Origin: Micromonospora inyonensis
Lineage (GTDB): Bacteria; Actinomycetota; Actinomycetes; Mycobacteriales; Micromonosporaceae
DNA: 64,000 bases
Direction: 5' to 3'
NCBI RefSeq assembly: GCF_900091415.1
Contig: NZ_FMHU01000001.1
Span: 62,001-126,000, forward strand
Position 1 is the first letter of the stretch. Each line of letters opens with the position of its first letter. The notes under the pieces were generated by a model that saw only the letters and a program-made list of their open reading frames with translations, had not been told where the DNA came from and searched no databases. Shown in pieces: positions 7,562 to 16,809 of the stretch. The translations under genes were made by a program, and so were the position numbers.

Positions 7562-8527
7562 ATGACCACCACCACTCCCCCGGTCGCCGCCGGCACGCAG
7601 GCCGGTGCCCGGCCGACGACCGCCGCCGCACGGGTACGCAAGCGGCTGAACAGCCGGACCGCGACGCTGGTCTCGATCGCCATCGCGGTGGTCTGGACCA
7701 TCCCCACCTTCGGGCTGTTCATCTCGTCCCTCCGTCCGGAGGACGAGATCAAGAGCAGCGGCTGGTGGACGTTCTTCACCGACCCGCAGATCACCCTGGA
7801 GAACTACCAGCAGGTTCTCTTCGGGCGGTCGTCCTCCTCCGGCCAGTTGGCGAGCTACTTCATCAACTCGCTGGTGATCACGCTGCCCTCGGTGCTCTTC
7901 CCGCTGGCCTTCGCGGCGCTCGCCGCGTACGCCCTGGCGTGGATCAACTTCCGCGGTCGGGACTGGGTCTACATCGCCATCTTCGCGTTGCAGATCGTGC
8001 CGCTCCAGATGGCCCTGGTGCCACTGCTGAGCTTCTTCTCCAACGGGGTCAGCCTCGGCGGCGTCACGCTGATGCCGGCATGGGACCTCGTCGACGAGCA
8101 GAAGTTCGTGCAGGTCTGGTTCGCGCACACCTGCTTCGCGCTGCCGCTGGCGGTGTTCCTGCTGCACAACTTCATCTCGCAGCTGCCGAAGGACCTGATG
8201 GAGGCGGCGCGGGTCGACGGGGCGACCCACCCCAAGATCTTCCGCACCGTCGTACTGCCACTGATCACCCCGGCGCTGGCGGCCTTCGGCATCTTCCAGT
8301 TCCTCTGGGTCTGGAACGACCTGCTCGTCGCGCTGATCTTCGCCGGTGGCGGCGACGAGACGGCGCCACTCACCGTCCGACTGGCCGAGATGGCCGGCAC
8401 CCGAGGCAACGAGTGGCAACGGCTCACCGCCGGCGCGTTCGTCTCGATCGTCGTACCGCTGATCGTGTTCCTGTCCCTGCAGCGCTACTTCGTGCGGGGT
8501 CTGCTCGCGGGTAGCGTCAAGGGCTGA
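7562..8527 (+). CDS. sugar ABC transporter permease, MalG/AglG-like
   Basis: 321-residue second permease of the CUT1 importer, partner of the 6508-7560 product. It has an extended cytoplasmic N-terminus, six predicted helices and the EAA loop EAARVDGATHPKIFRTVVLPLI. Its ATG follows the previous stop by one base, so the two are surely cotranscribed and probably translationally coupled. Context (LacI regulator, GH13 glucosidase) suggests an alpha-glucoside such as maltose, trehalose or sucrose. With the binding-protein gene missing the transporter may be non-functional unless another binding protein is used. Confidence 0.93.
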   Translation: MTTTTPPVAAGTQAGARPTTAAARVRKRLNSRTATLVSIAIAVVWTIPTFGLFISSLRPEDEIKSSGWWTFFTDPQITLENYQQVLFGRSSSSGQLASYFINSLVITLPSVLFPLAFAALAAYALAWINFRGRDWVYIAIFALQIVPLQMALVPLLSFFSNGVSLGGVTLMPAWDLVDEQKFVQVWFAHTCFALPLAVFLLHNFISQLPKDLMEAARVDGATHPKIFRTVVLPLITPALAAFGIFQFLWVWNDLLVALIFAGGGDETAPLTVRLAEMAGTRGNEWQRLTAGAFVSIVVPLIVFLSLQRYFVRGLLAGSVKG

Positions 8528-8532
8528 CCCCG

Positions 8533-8572
8533 ACGTCGGCCGCCGTCCGCATCCAAGGACGGCGGCCGACGT
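8533..8572 (+). terminator. hairpin after the permease genes
   Basis: Perfect 16-bp stem ACGTCGGCCGCCGTCC (8533-8548) with its complement at 8557-8572 and an 8-base loop, starting 6 bases after the permease stop. There is no T-run. It separates the permease pair from the LacI gene. Confidence 0.7.
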
Positions 8573-8590
8573 GGGCGGATCGGGGAAACC

Positions 8591-9616
8591 GTGACCAGGA
8601 TTGATGACGTTGCCCGACTCGCGGGGGTCTCCACGGCCACCGTCTCCCGGGCGCTGCGCGGGCTTCCCACGGTCTCGGCGGCGACCCGACGACGGGTGCT
8701 CGCCGCCGCGGAGCAGCTCGACTACGCCGTCTCACCGAGCGCCTCCCGCCTGGCCGGGGGTCGCACCGGGACGGTCGCCGTGGTCGTCCCCCGGATCACC
8801 CGGTGGTTCTTCGGCACCGTGGTCGAGGCGGTCGAGGCGGTCCTCCACTCCGCCGGGTACGACCTGCTCCTCTACAACCTCGGGGGCCGGGCGCAGGCCC
8901 GGCAACGGGTGCTGCGGACCGCCAACCTGCACAAGCGGGCCGACGCGGTCCTGCTGGTCGCCACCCCGCTACGGTCCACCGACCTGACCGCCCTCACCGA
9001 ACTCGACCTGCCCGGCGTCATCGTCAGCTCCGGCACCGTCGTCCCCGGCTGGCCGTGCGTACGGATCGACGACGTGGCCGCCGCCCGGTCCGCCACGACA
9101 CACCTGCTCGACCTCGGCCACCGGCGGATCGCGCACCTCTCGGGCGATCCGGAGGACGAGTTGGCGTTCATCACCCACATCGACCGGCGGCGCGGCTACC
9201 AGGAGGCGCTGCGGTCGGCCGGGGTGCAGCCGGACCCGCGCCTGGACGTGGAGTCCCACTTCACCATCGACGGCGGCCACCAGGCCACGGTCGAACTGCT
9301 GCGCCGGGGCGACGCGCCGACGGCGATCTTCGCCGCCTGCGACGAGATGGCGATGGGCGCGATCGCCGCGCTGCGCGAGGCCGGACTGCGGGTGCCGCAG
9401 GACGTCAGCGTGATCGGCATCGACGACCACGACCTCTCCGTCGCGCTGGGGCTCAGCACGGTGGCGCAGCCCGCCGCCGAACAGGGCCGGCTCGCTGCCC
9501 GGATCGTGCTCGACCCGCTCGTCGGCACCGCCGGGACCGGTCCGCCCGCCTCATCGGTGATTCTCCCCACTCGCCTGGTGGTACGTGATTCCACCGCCCC
9601 TCCGAGGGCACACTGA
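8591..9616 (+). CDS. LacI-family transcriptional regulator
   Basis: 341-residue repressor. The N-terminal helix-turn-helix is TRIDDVARLAGVSTATVSRALRG, followed by the hinge and a periplasmic-binding-protein-like sugar domain (about 60-335, with IDDVAAARSATTHLLDLGHRRIAHLSG in typical LacI context). The GTG start places the helix-turn-helix at its normal distance. It lies between the permease genes and the glucosidase and probably controls both in response to the imported sugar (inference). The operator would normally sit upstream of the lost binding-protein gene, and I did not find a convincing LacI palindrome in the remaining DNA. Confidence 0.93.
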   Translation: MTRIDDVARLAGVSTATVSRALRGLPTVSAATRRRVLAAAEQLDYAVSPSASRLAGGRTGTVAVVVPRITRWFFGTVVEAVEAVLHSAGYDLLLYNLGGRAQARQRVLRTANLHKRADAVLLVATPLRSTDLTALTELDLPGVIVSSGTVVPGWPCVRIDDVAAARSATTHLLDLGHRRIAHLSGDPEDELAFITHIDRRRGYQEALRSAGVQPDPRLDVESHFTIDGGHQATVELLRRGDAPTAIFAACDEMAMGAIAALREAGLRVPQDVSVIGIDDHDLSVALGLSTVAQPAAEQGRLAARIVLDPLVGTAGTGPPASSVILPTRLVVRDSTAPPRAH

Positions 9617-9692
9617 ACGGATCGACCGCCCCGGCCGGGCAGCGTGGCGACGGCCGGTGGGAACCGTCCGGCTCGAGACTCGGGAGAAGGCC

Positions 9693-11348
9693 CTGAACAC
9701 CCACCACGAACCGCAGGAGTCCCCCGGTGGCCCGGCTGCCGGCTGGTGGACCGAAGCCGTCATCTACCAGATCTACCCGCGTTCCTTCGCCGACTCCGAC
9801 GGCGACGGCATCGGCGACCTGCCGGGCATCACCGCCCGGCTCGGGCACCTCGCCGACCTCGGGGTGGACGCGGTCTGGCTGTCCCCGTTCTACCCGTCGC
9901 CGCAGGCCGACGCCGGCTACGACGTGGCCGACTACCGGGACGTCGAGCCACTGTTCGGCACGCTCGCCGACGCGGACCGGCTGATCGCCGACGCGCACGC
10001 CCGGGGCATCCGGGTGATCGTCGACCTGGTCCCCAACCACACGTCGTCGGCGCACGCCTGGTTCCGGTCGGCGCTCGCCGCCGGGCCCGGCAGCCCGGAA
10101 CGGCAGCGGTACGTCTTCCGCGACGGCCGCGGCCCGGACGGCACGGAACCGCCGAACGACTGGGAGAGCGTCTTCGGCGGGCCGGCCTGGACCCGGGTCG
10201 ACGACGGGCAGTGGTACCTCCACCTGTTCGACACCGCCCAGCCCGACCTGAACTGGGACAACCCAGACGTCCGGGCGGAGTTCCTGGACGTGCTGCGGTT
10301 CTGGCTCGACCGGGGCGTCGACGGCTTCCGGGTCGACGTCGCGCACGGGCTGATCAAGCAGGCCGACCTGGCGGACTGGCAGGAACCGCAGGAGATCCTC
10401 TCCGGCCAGGAGGTCGACAAGCCCCGCCCGCCGATGTGGGACCAGGAGGGCGTGCACGACATCTACCGGGAGTGGCGTCGGCTCCTCGACGGCTACGACG
10501 GCGACCGGATCCTGGTCGCCGAGGCGTGGGTGGAACCGGCCGAACGGCTGGCCCGCTACGTCCGCCCCGACGAGATGCACCAGGCGTTCAACTTCGAGTA
10601 CCTGCTCGCCTCCTGGACCGCGCCGGCCCAGTACGCGGTGATCACCCGCTCGCTGGAGGCCACCGACGCGGTCGGCGCGCCGACCACCTGGGTGCTGTCC
10701 AACCACGACGTGGTCCGGCACGCCTCCCGGCTCGGGCTGCCGATCGGCACCAAGCGCCCCAACGGCATCGGCGCGGACGACCCGCAGCCGGACGCCGCGC
10801 TCGGCCTGCGCCGCGCCCGGGCGGCCACCCTGCTGATGCTCGCCCTGCCCGGCTCGGCCTACCTCTACCAGGGCGAGGAGCTGGGGCTGCCGGAGCACAC
10901 CTCGCTCCCCGACGAGGTGCGCCAGGACCCGACCTGGGAGCGCAGTGGGCACACCGAGCGGGGCCGGGACGGCTGCCGAGTGCCGATCCCGTGGGAGGCC
11001 GACGCCCCGTCGTACGGCTTCGGACCGACCGACGCGAGCTGGCTGCCGCAGCCACCCCTCTGGTCCGAGTACGCGGTGGACCGGCAGCGCGGGGTGCCCG
11101 GCTCGACGTACGAGCTGTACCGCACGGCGCTGCGACTGCGCCGGGAGCACGGGCTCGGCCGGGGCACGTTGCGCTGGCTCGCCGCCGGTGACGAGGTGCT
11201 GCACTTCGGCAACGGCCCGGTGGGCGTGCTGACCAACTTCGGCGCGGCGGCGGTGCCGCTGCCCGACGGCGTCGAGCCGCTGCACGCCAGCGGTCCTCTC
11301 GACGACGGCCGGGTGCCGACGGACGTCACCGTCTGGTACCGCGTCTGA
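9693..11348 (+). CDS. alpha-glucosidase, glycoside hydrolase family 13
   Basis: About 551-residue cytoplasmic GH13 enzyme cleaving alpha-glucosides. It starts with WWTEAVIYQIYPRSFADSDG, and the catalytic set is visible: DGFRVDVAHGL (nucleophile Asp), ILVAEAWVEP (acid Glu) and VLSNHDVVRH (transition-state Asp). It has no signal peptide. The best ribosome site, GGGAGAAGG (9682-9690), points to an unusual CTG start at 9693. GTG at 9657 and ATG at 9585 (overlapping the LacI gene) are in-frame alternatives with poor ribosome sites. The stop is followed immediately by a repeat that looks like an intrinsic terminator. Confidence 0.92.
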   Translation: MNTHHEPQESPGGPAAGWWTEAVIYQIYPRSFADSDGDGIGDLPGITARLGHLADLGVDAVWLSPFYPSPQADAGYDVADYRDVEPLFGTLADADRLIADAHARGIRVIVDLVPNHTSSAHAWFRSALAAGPGSPERQRYVFRDGRGPDGTEPPNDWESVFGGPAWTRVDDGQWYLHLFDTAQPDLNWDNPDVRAEFLDVLRFWLDRGVDGFRVDVAHGLIKQADLADWQEPQEILSGQEVDKPRPPMWDQEGVHDIYREWRRLLDGYDGDRILVAEAWVEPAERLARYVRPDEMHQAFNFEYLLASWTAPAQYAVITRSLEATDAVGAPTTWVLSNHDVVRHASRLGLPIGTKRPNGIGADDPQPDAALGLRRARAATLLMLALPGSAYLYQGEELGLPEHTSLPDEVRQDPTWERSGHTERGRDGCRVPIPWEADAPSYGFGPTDASWLPQPPLWSEYAVDRQRGVPGSTYELYRTALRLRREHGLGRGTLRWLAAGDEVLHFGNGPVGVLTNFGAAAVPLPDGVEPLHASGPLDDGRVPTDVTVWYRV

Positions 11349-11432
11349 GGTGGTAGGAGGGGTCCCCTGTTACCGCTTTTTGTACTGCAGGGGGCCCCTG
11401 CTTCCACGCGACGGTTGCAGGGGCCCCTGCAA
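11349..11432. repeat. palindromic intergenic repeat, copy 1
   Basis: Begins at the base after the glucosidase TGA. It holds an imperfect hairpin (GGTAGGAGGGGTCCCCTGTTACC) followed by GCTTTTTGT, then the palindrome GCAGGGGGCCCCTGC and an 18-bp perfect palindrome (TTGCAGGGGCCCCTGCAA, 11415-11432). The first two parts recur almost unchanged at 52635. The hairpin plus T-run makes it an intrinsic terminator for the plus strand. It also encodes the last residues of the MFS gene on the other strand. Confidence 0.85.
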
Positions 11433-12845
11433 ACACGCGGGTGAGAGGCGTTCGGCGCGGGTGTGCAGGAGGGCGTGCACGTCGGCGATGTCCCGGGCTG
11501 AGGTCCGGGAGGCGAGCCAGTACATGATCCCGGTCGGGATGAAGAAGAGCTGGAACGCGGCCAGCCCGACGGCGAAGTTCAGCGGCGGCGGGAAGGCTCC
11601 CCGCAGGGCGTGGAAGGCCACCCCCACCAGCCCGTTCCCGGCCGCCCGGCCGACCCCGTTGACCAGGTTGCCGAGACTGTAGACGGTGCCCCGGTGCTCG
11701 GGCGGGTTGACGTCGGCGATCAGCGCAAACCAGTTCGGTGAGTTCGCCGAGGTCAGGGCGAGCGCCAGGACGGCGGTGAGCAGGCTCAGCCCGACGGTCG
11801 GTTCGGTGAGGACACTGGCGAGCACCGCGGCGATCACCGCACCGGCGCCCGCGCCGTCCGGCACGTCGATCCGGAGCGGCACGAAGAAGAGCACCAGGTA
11901 CAGCGGGACGGCCGCGAGGATGCCGACCGAGGCGACCAGGGCCCGGCCGCGCGGGGTACGCCGTTGCAGCGCGTCGCCGGCCAGTCCACCGAGGATGGAG
12001 AAGACCCCACCGAGCTGGAACAGGGTGGCGAAGACGCTGCCCACCACGACCGCGGTCGTTTGGGAGTAGCCCTGGTCCTCGGCCCGCTCGGTGAAGAGCA
12101 CCGGCAGCCAGACCAGCGAACCGAAGGCCGCCTGGGCGGTGAGTCCCTGGAGGACCAGCCAGCGGTTGGTCCGCCGGTCCAGGATCCGGGGCAGGTCGGC
12201 GCGGCTGATCCGGTAGTCGTACTCGGCACCGTGGGCGAGCGCGCCGGCCAGTTCCGGTTCGCTCTGTCCACGGCGGACGTCGTAGGTGAACAGGTAGGCC
12301 GCCGTGGCAGCCAGGCCGACCAGACTGAGCAGCAGGAACGGCCGTCGCCAGTCCGCCGCGCCGAGGATGCCGCCGACCAGGGTGCCGGCGAGCGTGCCGA
12401 TGCCCTGGGAGAGACCCCAGAAGCTCATCACCAGGCCCCGGCGGCGAGGCGAGATCAGGTCGGTGACCACCGAGAAGCCGACCGAGCCGACCGCACCGAG
12501 CCCGACCGCCGCGACCAGCTGCGCCGACAGGAAGACCGGGTAGCCGGGGGCGAACGCGCTGCCGGCCGTGCCGGCCGCCCAGAGCAGCGTGCCGGCCATG
12601 AGCAGCGGCTTGCGGTTGGTCCGGTCGCCGACGTACGCCCAGCCGACCGCGGCCACCGCGCTGACCAGGAAGCTCACCGCGGTGACCAGGCCGACCAGGC
12701 GCTGCGGCACGTGCAGCGAGTCGGCGATCGGGCCGTACAGCGGGGGGACCAGTCCGATGGCGACGTTGTCCAGCGAGGCGAGGAGCACGAAGACGACGAC
12801 GCTGTAGAGCCGGTGTGCCCGCGTACCGCCGCTGGTGGTGGTCAT
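11370..12845 (-). CDS. MFS transporter
   Basis: 491-residue major-facilitator protein with about 12 predicted helices. The signature between helices 2 and 3 is WAYVGDRTNRKPLLMAG, and the first helix region SLDNVAIGLVPPLYGPIADSL fits the Spinster-like/sugar-phosphate-antiporter type. The substrate is unknown. I chose the ATG at 12845 because it begins a normal MFS N-terminus (MTTTSGGTRAHRLYSVVVFV); the open frame extends further only as low-complexity sequence. The last 20 or so residues and the TAA stop come from the intergenic repeat, so the original C-terminus has probably been replaced. Confidence 0.9.
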   Translation of the reverse strand: MTTTSGGTRAHRLYSVVVFVLLASLDNVAIGLVPPLYGPIADSLHVPQRLVGLVTAVSFLVSAVAAVGWAYVGDRTNRKPLLMAGTLLWAAGTAGSAFAPGYPVFLSAQLVAAVGLGAVGSVGFSVVTDLISPRRRGLVMSFWGLSQGIGTLAGTLVGGILGAADWRRPFLLLSLVGLAATAAYLFTYDVRRGQSEPELAGALAHGAEYDYRISRADLPRILDRRTNRWLVLQGLTAQAAFGSLVWLPVLFTERAEDQGYSQTTAVVVGSVFATLFQLGGVFSILGGLAGDALQRRTPRGRALVASVGILAAVPLYLVLFFVPLRIDVPDGAGAGAVIAAVLASVLTEPTVGLSLLTAVLALALTSANSPNWFALIADVNPPEHRGTVYSLGNLVNGVGRAAGNGLVGVAFHALRGAFPPPLNFAVGLAAFQLFFIPTGIMYWLASRTSARDIADVHALLHTRAERLSPACLQGPLQPSRGSRGPLQYKKR

Positions 12846-12898
12846 GTCGGGCACTGAACCAGGGCCAGATAACGACCGGGTGACGACGCGCGGACGCC

Positions 12899-14065
12899 TC
12901 AGAGGTATCCGCCCGGATCGTGCCGGTCGGTCGGCGGGGTGGGGGCTCCGGCGCGCAGCGCGTACAGCTCGGCGAGGGTGACCCCGCCGGACGGCACCGC
13001 CGGGACCGCGCCGGCCGGCGTCCCGGTGCCACCACCGAGCCAGCCAGTCGCCTCCGGGTACGACAGCGGGCCCACCTCGATCCGGGCCAGGCACCGGCCG
13101 GGACGGGTGACCGCCGGATGCAGCCGGGACAGGTCCTCGTTGGTGGTGATCGCGACCAGCACGTCCCGCCCCTGGCCGAGCAGCCCGTCGGTGAGGTTGA
13201 GCAGCCGGGACAGGGCCTGCCCGGAGGTCTGCCGGGCCTCACCCCGGATCAGCTCGTCGCAGTCCTCGACGATCAGCAGCCGCCAGCGGGGGCCGCCGTC
13301 CGGTTCGTCCTCGTTGCCGACCGCCACCTCGGAGAGGTACCCGGCGTCGGAGAAGAGGACGTCCGGGTCGAGGACGCAGTCGACCTGGCACCACTGCCGC
13401 CAGGCGTGCGCGAGGGCGCGCAGCGCGGTGGTCTTGCCGGTGCCGGGCGCGCCGTGCAGGAGCACCAGCCGACCGACCACGCTCTCCGGGGTGACGGCCA
13501 TCAGCAGGTCGAACCCGCGCTGGGCGGTGGCGGTGTAGTTGCCCCGGATGGTGGCCCACTCGGGGGTGGCGATGGTACGCACGTCCCGCTGCGCGCCCCG
13601 GCGTGGGTTCTGGTGCCAGAACCCGATCCGGCCCACTCCGGCGTCGTCGGGGACGGTCGCCCCGGCCACGATCCGGTCCAGCGCGGCCTGGCCGATCTCG
13701 CCGCTGACGGCGGTGACGGTGACCTCCGCGCCGTAGCCCTTCCAGGCGACCACCCGGGCGGTCCAGCCGTCGCCGCCGAGCAGCTGGGAGCGTTGCCGGG
13801 CCTCGATGGCGGTACGCAGCAGCCGCCCGTCGGCGGGGACGAGCCGCACGTCGGGACGGGCCCGGGGCAGTCGGACGGTGTGCGACCAGGGATGCCGGCC
13901 GGTGATGAAGTCGGCGAGTGCCAGCGCGTCGATGACGTCACACGGACTGTCGGTGTCGTCGTGGCGCAGGACGGACTGGAGCGCCGCGACAGGTTCCACC
14001 GTCGGCGGGGGCGCAGGCGGGTGGGTCAGGTCGAGTGGCGGGGTGGGGAGGTCGAGCGACGACAT
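12899..14065 (-). CDS. AAA-family ATPase (DUF5925-type architecture)
   Basis: 388-residue protein. The first half (about 1-190) is a mixed domain seen in actinobacterial AAA proteins. The second half is a classic AAA module with Walker A LLHGAPGTGKTTALR, Walker B LLIVEDCDEL, sensor 1 VAITTNED and the following PGRCLARIEVGPLSYPEA typical of AAA arginine-finger regions. It should use ATP to remodel a protein partner, which is unknown. The start at 14065 gives MSSLDLPTPPLDL; longer upstream frames are shadow of xylB. It lies between the MFS gene and xylB on the same strand with modest gaps. Confidence 0.85.
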   Translation of the reverse strand: MSSLDLPTPPLDLTHPPAPPPTVEPVAALQSVLRHDDTDSPCDVIDALALADFITGRHPWSHTVRLPRARPDVRLVPADGRLLRTAIEARQRSQLLGGDGWTARVVAWKGYGAEVTVTAVSGEIGQAALDRIVAGATVPDDAGVGRIGFWHQNPRRGAQRDVRTIATPEWATIRGNYTATAQRGFDLLMAVTPESVVGRLVLLHGAPGTGKTTALRALAHAWRQWCQVDCVLDPDVLFSDAGYLSEVAVGNEDEPDGGPRWRLLIVEDCDELIRGEARQTSGQALSRLLNLTDGLLGQGRDVLVAITTNEDLSRLHPAVTRPGRCLARIEVGPLSYPEATGWLGGGTGTPAGAVPAVPSGGVTLAELYALRAGAPTPPTDRHDPGGYL

Positions 14066-14105
14066 CTGTCGATAATCGCCACCCGGGCCTCCCCCGTACA
14101 GTCGA

Positions 14106-15533
14106 TTACCCGTCAGCGAGGCGCGCGAGATGGTGTTCCCGCGCCTCGGCGTAGCGCTGGCGGATCGTCGGGACCGGGTCGGCGGCGTACTCCCCGATCC
14201 CGCCGACCGACCACTGTGGTGCCACCGCGCCACCGAGGGCGACCCAGGCGGCCTGCCGCGCCGCGCCGTCGGCGACGTACTCGCCGGGTGGCGGCACGAG
14301 CACCGGGCAGCCGAAGACCTGCGGCGCGATCCGGCGGACGGCCTCCGACCGCGCGCCCCCGCCGACCAGGACGACCCGGTCGACCCGGGCGCCTTGGGCG
14401 AGCAGGGCGTCGAGCCCGTCGGCGAGCGCGCAGAGCATCCCTTCGACGGCGGCGCGGGCCAGGTGCGCGGCGGTGGAGGTGCGCAGGGTGAGCCCGTGTA
14501 CCGCCCCGCTGGCGTCCGGTCGGTTCGGGGTCCGTTCCCCCTCCAGGTACGGCACCAGGACCAGCCCGTCCGCCCCGGGCGGGGCGGAGAGCGCCAAATC
14601 GGCCAGGCCGGCCAGATCCACCCGGAGCAGCGCGGCGGCGGCGTCGAGCACCCGGGCGGCGTTGAGCGTGCAGACCAGGGGCAGATAGCGGCCGGTGGCG
14701 TCGGCGAAGCCGGCGACGGTGCCGGTGGCGTCGGCGGCCGGGGTGTCGGCGACGCTGAACACGGTGCCGGAGGTGCCGATGGACACGACCACGTCGCCGG
14801 GGCGGGCCCCGACGCCGAGCGCGGCTGCGGCGTTGTCTCCCGCGCCGGGCCCGAGCAGCGCGCCCCCGGGCAGTGCGCCGAGGGTGCCGGCGGACTCGGC
14901 GGGCCCGAGCACCACGGGCAGCTGCGGCCGCCGGCCGAGGGCCTGTTCCAGCAGGTCGGGCCGGTACTGTCCGGTGGCCGGCGACCAGTAGCCGGTGCCG
15001 CTGGCGTCGCTGCGGTCGGTCCGCAGGGCGGCCGGGTCGCCACTGCCGCCGAGCCGCCAGGTGAGCCAGTCGTGCGGCAGGCAGACCGCCGCCACCCGGT
15101 CGGCGTGGGCCGGCTCGTGCCGGGCCAGCCAGCGCAGCTTGGCGACGGTGAGGCTGGCCACCGGCACGGTGCCGACCGCCTCGGCCCAGAACCGCCGGCC
15201 CGCCTCCCCCGCCCCGGCCTCGGCGACCAGGTCGGCGGCGGCGCGAGCGGAGCGGGTGTCGTTCCAGAGCAGCGCCGGCCGGACCACCCGGCCGGTGTCG
15301 TCCAGGCAGACCATGCCGTGCTGCTGCCCGGCGACCGAGACGGCGGCCACGTCGCCCAGCCCACCGGCGGTGCCGACGGCCGCGGTGAGGGCCTGCCACC
15401 AGGCTTCCGGGTCGACCTCGGTGCCGTCCGGGTGCCCGGCGCGCGCCTGCCGGATCAGCGCGCCGGTCTCCGCGTCCCGGACGACGAGTTTGCAGGACTG
15501 CGTCGAGGAGTCGACGCCCGCGACGAGCGGCAT
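14106..15533 (-). CDS. xylB: xylulokinase
   Basis: 475-residue FGGY-family kinase that phosphorylates D-xylulose to xylulose-5-phosphate. The N-terminal phosphate-binding loop is [28 protein letters not shown] and LLWNDTRS are xylulokinase substrate-site motifs, and the C-terminal [22 protein letters not shown] is the FGGY ATP-site signature. The start at 15533 follows the xylA stop by 11 bases, so xylA-xylB is an operon. It is controlled from the promoter/operator at about 16765-16805. Confidence 0.95.
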   Translation of the reverse strand: MPLVAGVDSSTQSCKLVVRDAETGALIRQARAGHPDGTEVDPEAWWQALTAAVGTAGGLGDVAAVSVAGQQHGMVCLDDTGRVVRPALLWNDTRSARAAADLVAEAGAGEAGRRFWAEAVGTVPVASLTVAKLRWLARHEPAHADRVAAVCLPHDWLTWRLGGSGDPAALRTDRSDASGTGYWSPATGQYRPDLLEQALGRRPQLPVVLGPAESAGTLGALPGGALLGPGAGDNAAAALGVGARPGDVVVSIGTSGTVFSVADTPAADATGTVAGFADATGRYLPLVCTLNAARVLDAAAALLRVDLAGLADLALSAPPGADGLVLVPYLEGERTPNRPDASGAVHGLTLRTSTAAHLARAAVEGMLCALADGLDALLAQGARVDRVVLVGGGARSEAVRRIAPQVFGCPVLVPPPGEYVADGAARQAAWVALGGAVAPQWSVGGIGEYAADPVPTIRQRYAEAREHHLARLADG

Positions 15534-15544
15534 CGGCTGCCGCC

Positions 15545-16732
15545 TCAGCGCGCGCCGAGCAGGTGCTCGACGGCGAGCTGGTTGAGTCGGACGAAGCCGA
15601 AGCCCTTCGCGGCCACCGCGTCGACGTCCAGGTCCTCGAAGGCGGAGCGATCGGCGAGCAGGTCGGTGACGCTCTCGCCGGGGGCGAGGGTGGGCTCGGC
15701 CAGTTCGGCGACCCGGCTGGCGGCGAGCGCCGCGGCCACCTCCGGGTCGGCCCGGAACGCCGCCGCCCGCTCCTTGAGCAGCAGGTACGTCCGCATGTTC
15801 GCCTCCGCCGACGCCCACACCCCGGTGACGTCCTCGGTGCGGGAGGGCTTGTAGTCGAAGTGGCGGGGACCGTCGTAGCCGGGGGCACCGGTGACGCCGC
15901 CGTGTTCGAGCAGGTCGACCAGGGCGAAGGCGTTGAGCAGGTCGCCGTGGCCGAAGACGAGGTCCTGGTCGTACTTGACGCCACGCTGCCCGTTTAGGTC
16001 GATGTGGAACAGCTTGTCCTGCCAGAGCGCCTGGGCGATGCCGTGCACGAAGTTCAGCCCGGCCATCTGCTCGTGCCCGACCTCGGGGTTGAGGCCGACC
16101 AGCTCGGGGTGGGCCAGCGTGGAGATGAAGGCCAGCGCGTGCCCGACGGTGGGGAGCAGGATGTCCCCGCGCGGCTCGTTCGGCTTCGGTTCGAGGGCGA
16201 AGCGCAGGTCGTAGCCGGAGTCGACGACGTACTGGGTGAGCAGGTCGACGGCCTCCCGGTAGCGGTCCAGCGCGGCCCGGACGTCCTTGGCGACGTCGTA
16301 CTCGCCGCCCTCCCGGCCACCCCACATGACGAAGGTCTTCGCCCCCAGCTCGGCGGCGAGGTCGACGTTGCGCAGCACCTTGCGCAACGCGTACCGCCGG
16401 ACCTGGCGGTCGTTGCTGGTGAAGCCGCCGTCCTTGAAGACCGGGTGGGTGAAGAGGTTGGTGGTGACCATCGGCACCACCAGGCCGCTGTCGGCCAGGG
16501 CCGTGCGGAACCGGGCGAGGTGCCGGTCGCGGGTGGCGGCGTCCGCGCCGAACGGCATGACGTCGTCGTCGTGGAAGGTGATCCCGTACGCGCCGAGGTC
16601 GGCCAGCCGGTGCACCGCCTCGACCGGGTCCAGCTCCCCTCGGGTGGCGTCGCCGAACGGGTCGCGCCCCTGCCAGCCGACCGTCCAGAGGCCGAAGGAG
16701 AACTTGTCGGCGGGGGTGGGACGGGGCGCCAT
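15545..16732 (-). CDS. xylA: xylose isomerase
   Basis: 395-residue TIM-barrel enzyme interconverting D-xylose and D-xylulose, of actinobacterial class I length. Landmarks are [18 protein letters not shown] at the N-terminus, [11 protein letters not shown] with a catalytic-site His-Asp, [19 protein letters not shown] (metal-ligand Glu and the Lys) and [16 protein letters not shown] (metal-ligand Glu and His). GGAGG lies 6 bases before the ATG. First gene of the xylAB operon, with a near-consensus promoter about 40-70 bp upstream. Confidence 0.97.
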   Translation of the reverse strand: MAPRPTPADKFSFGLWTVGWQGRDPFGDATRGELDPVEAVHRLADLGAYGITFHDDDVMPFGADAATRDRHLARFRTALADSGLVVPMVTTNLFTHPVFKDGGFTSNDRQVRRYALRKVLRNVDLAAELGAKTFVMWGGREGGEYDVAKDVRAALDRYREAVDLLTQYVVDSGYDLRFALEPKPNEPRGDILLPTVGHALAFISTLAHPELVGLNPEVGHEQMAGLNFVHGIAQALWQDKLFHIDLNGQRGVKYDQDLVFGHGDLLNAFALVDLLEHGGVTGAPGYDGPRHFDYKPSRTEDVTGVWASAEANMRTYLLLKERAAAFRADPEVAAALAASRVAELAEPTLAPGESVTDLLADRSAFEDLDVDAVAAKGFGFVRLNQLAVEHLLGAR

Positions 16733-16764
16733 GGCGGACCTCCGGGGGGGGACGGGGATATTTG

Positions 16765-16805
16765 TTCAGCGGTTGAATTATTTGATCGCGGTGTGGCAGT
16801 GTCAA
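16765..16805. promoter_or_regulatory. xylAB promoter, ROK-gene promoter and shared operator
   Basis: On the minus strand TTGACA (16800-16805), 17 bp and AATAAT (16777-16782) form a near-perfect xylAB promoter. On the plus strand TTGAAT (16773-16778), 18 bp and CAGTGT (16797-16802) precede the ROK GTG at 16810 by 7 bases, a leaderless layout. The inverted repeat TTCA-GCGGT-TGAA (16765-16777) lies at the expected xylAB transcription start and touches the -35 of the ROK gene, so one bound repressor could control both directions. Confidence 0.7.
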
Positions 16806-16809
16806 GGCC

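Noticed and set aside
12899..15364. AAA ATPase frame extended to 15364
   Set aside because: The extra N-terminus is Pro/Ser/Arg shadow of xylB; the ATG at 14065 fits.
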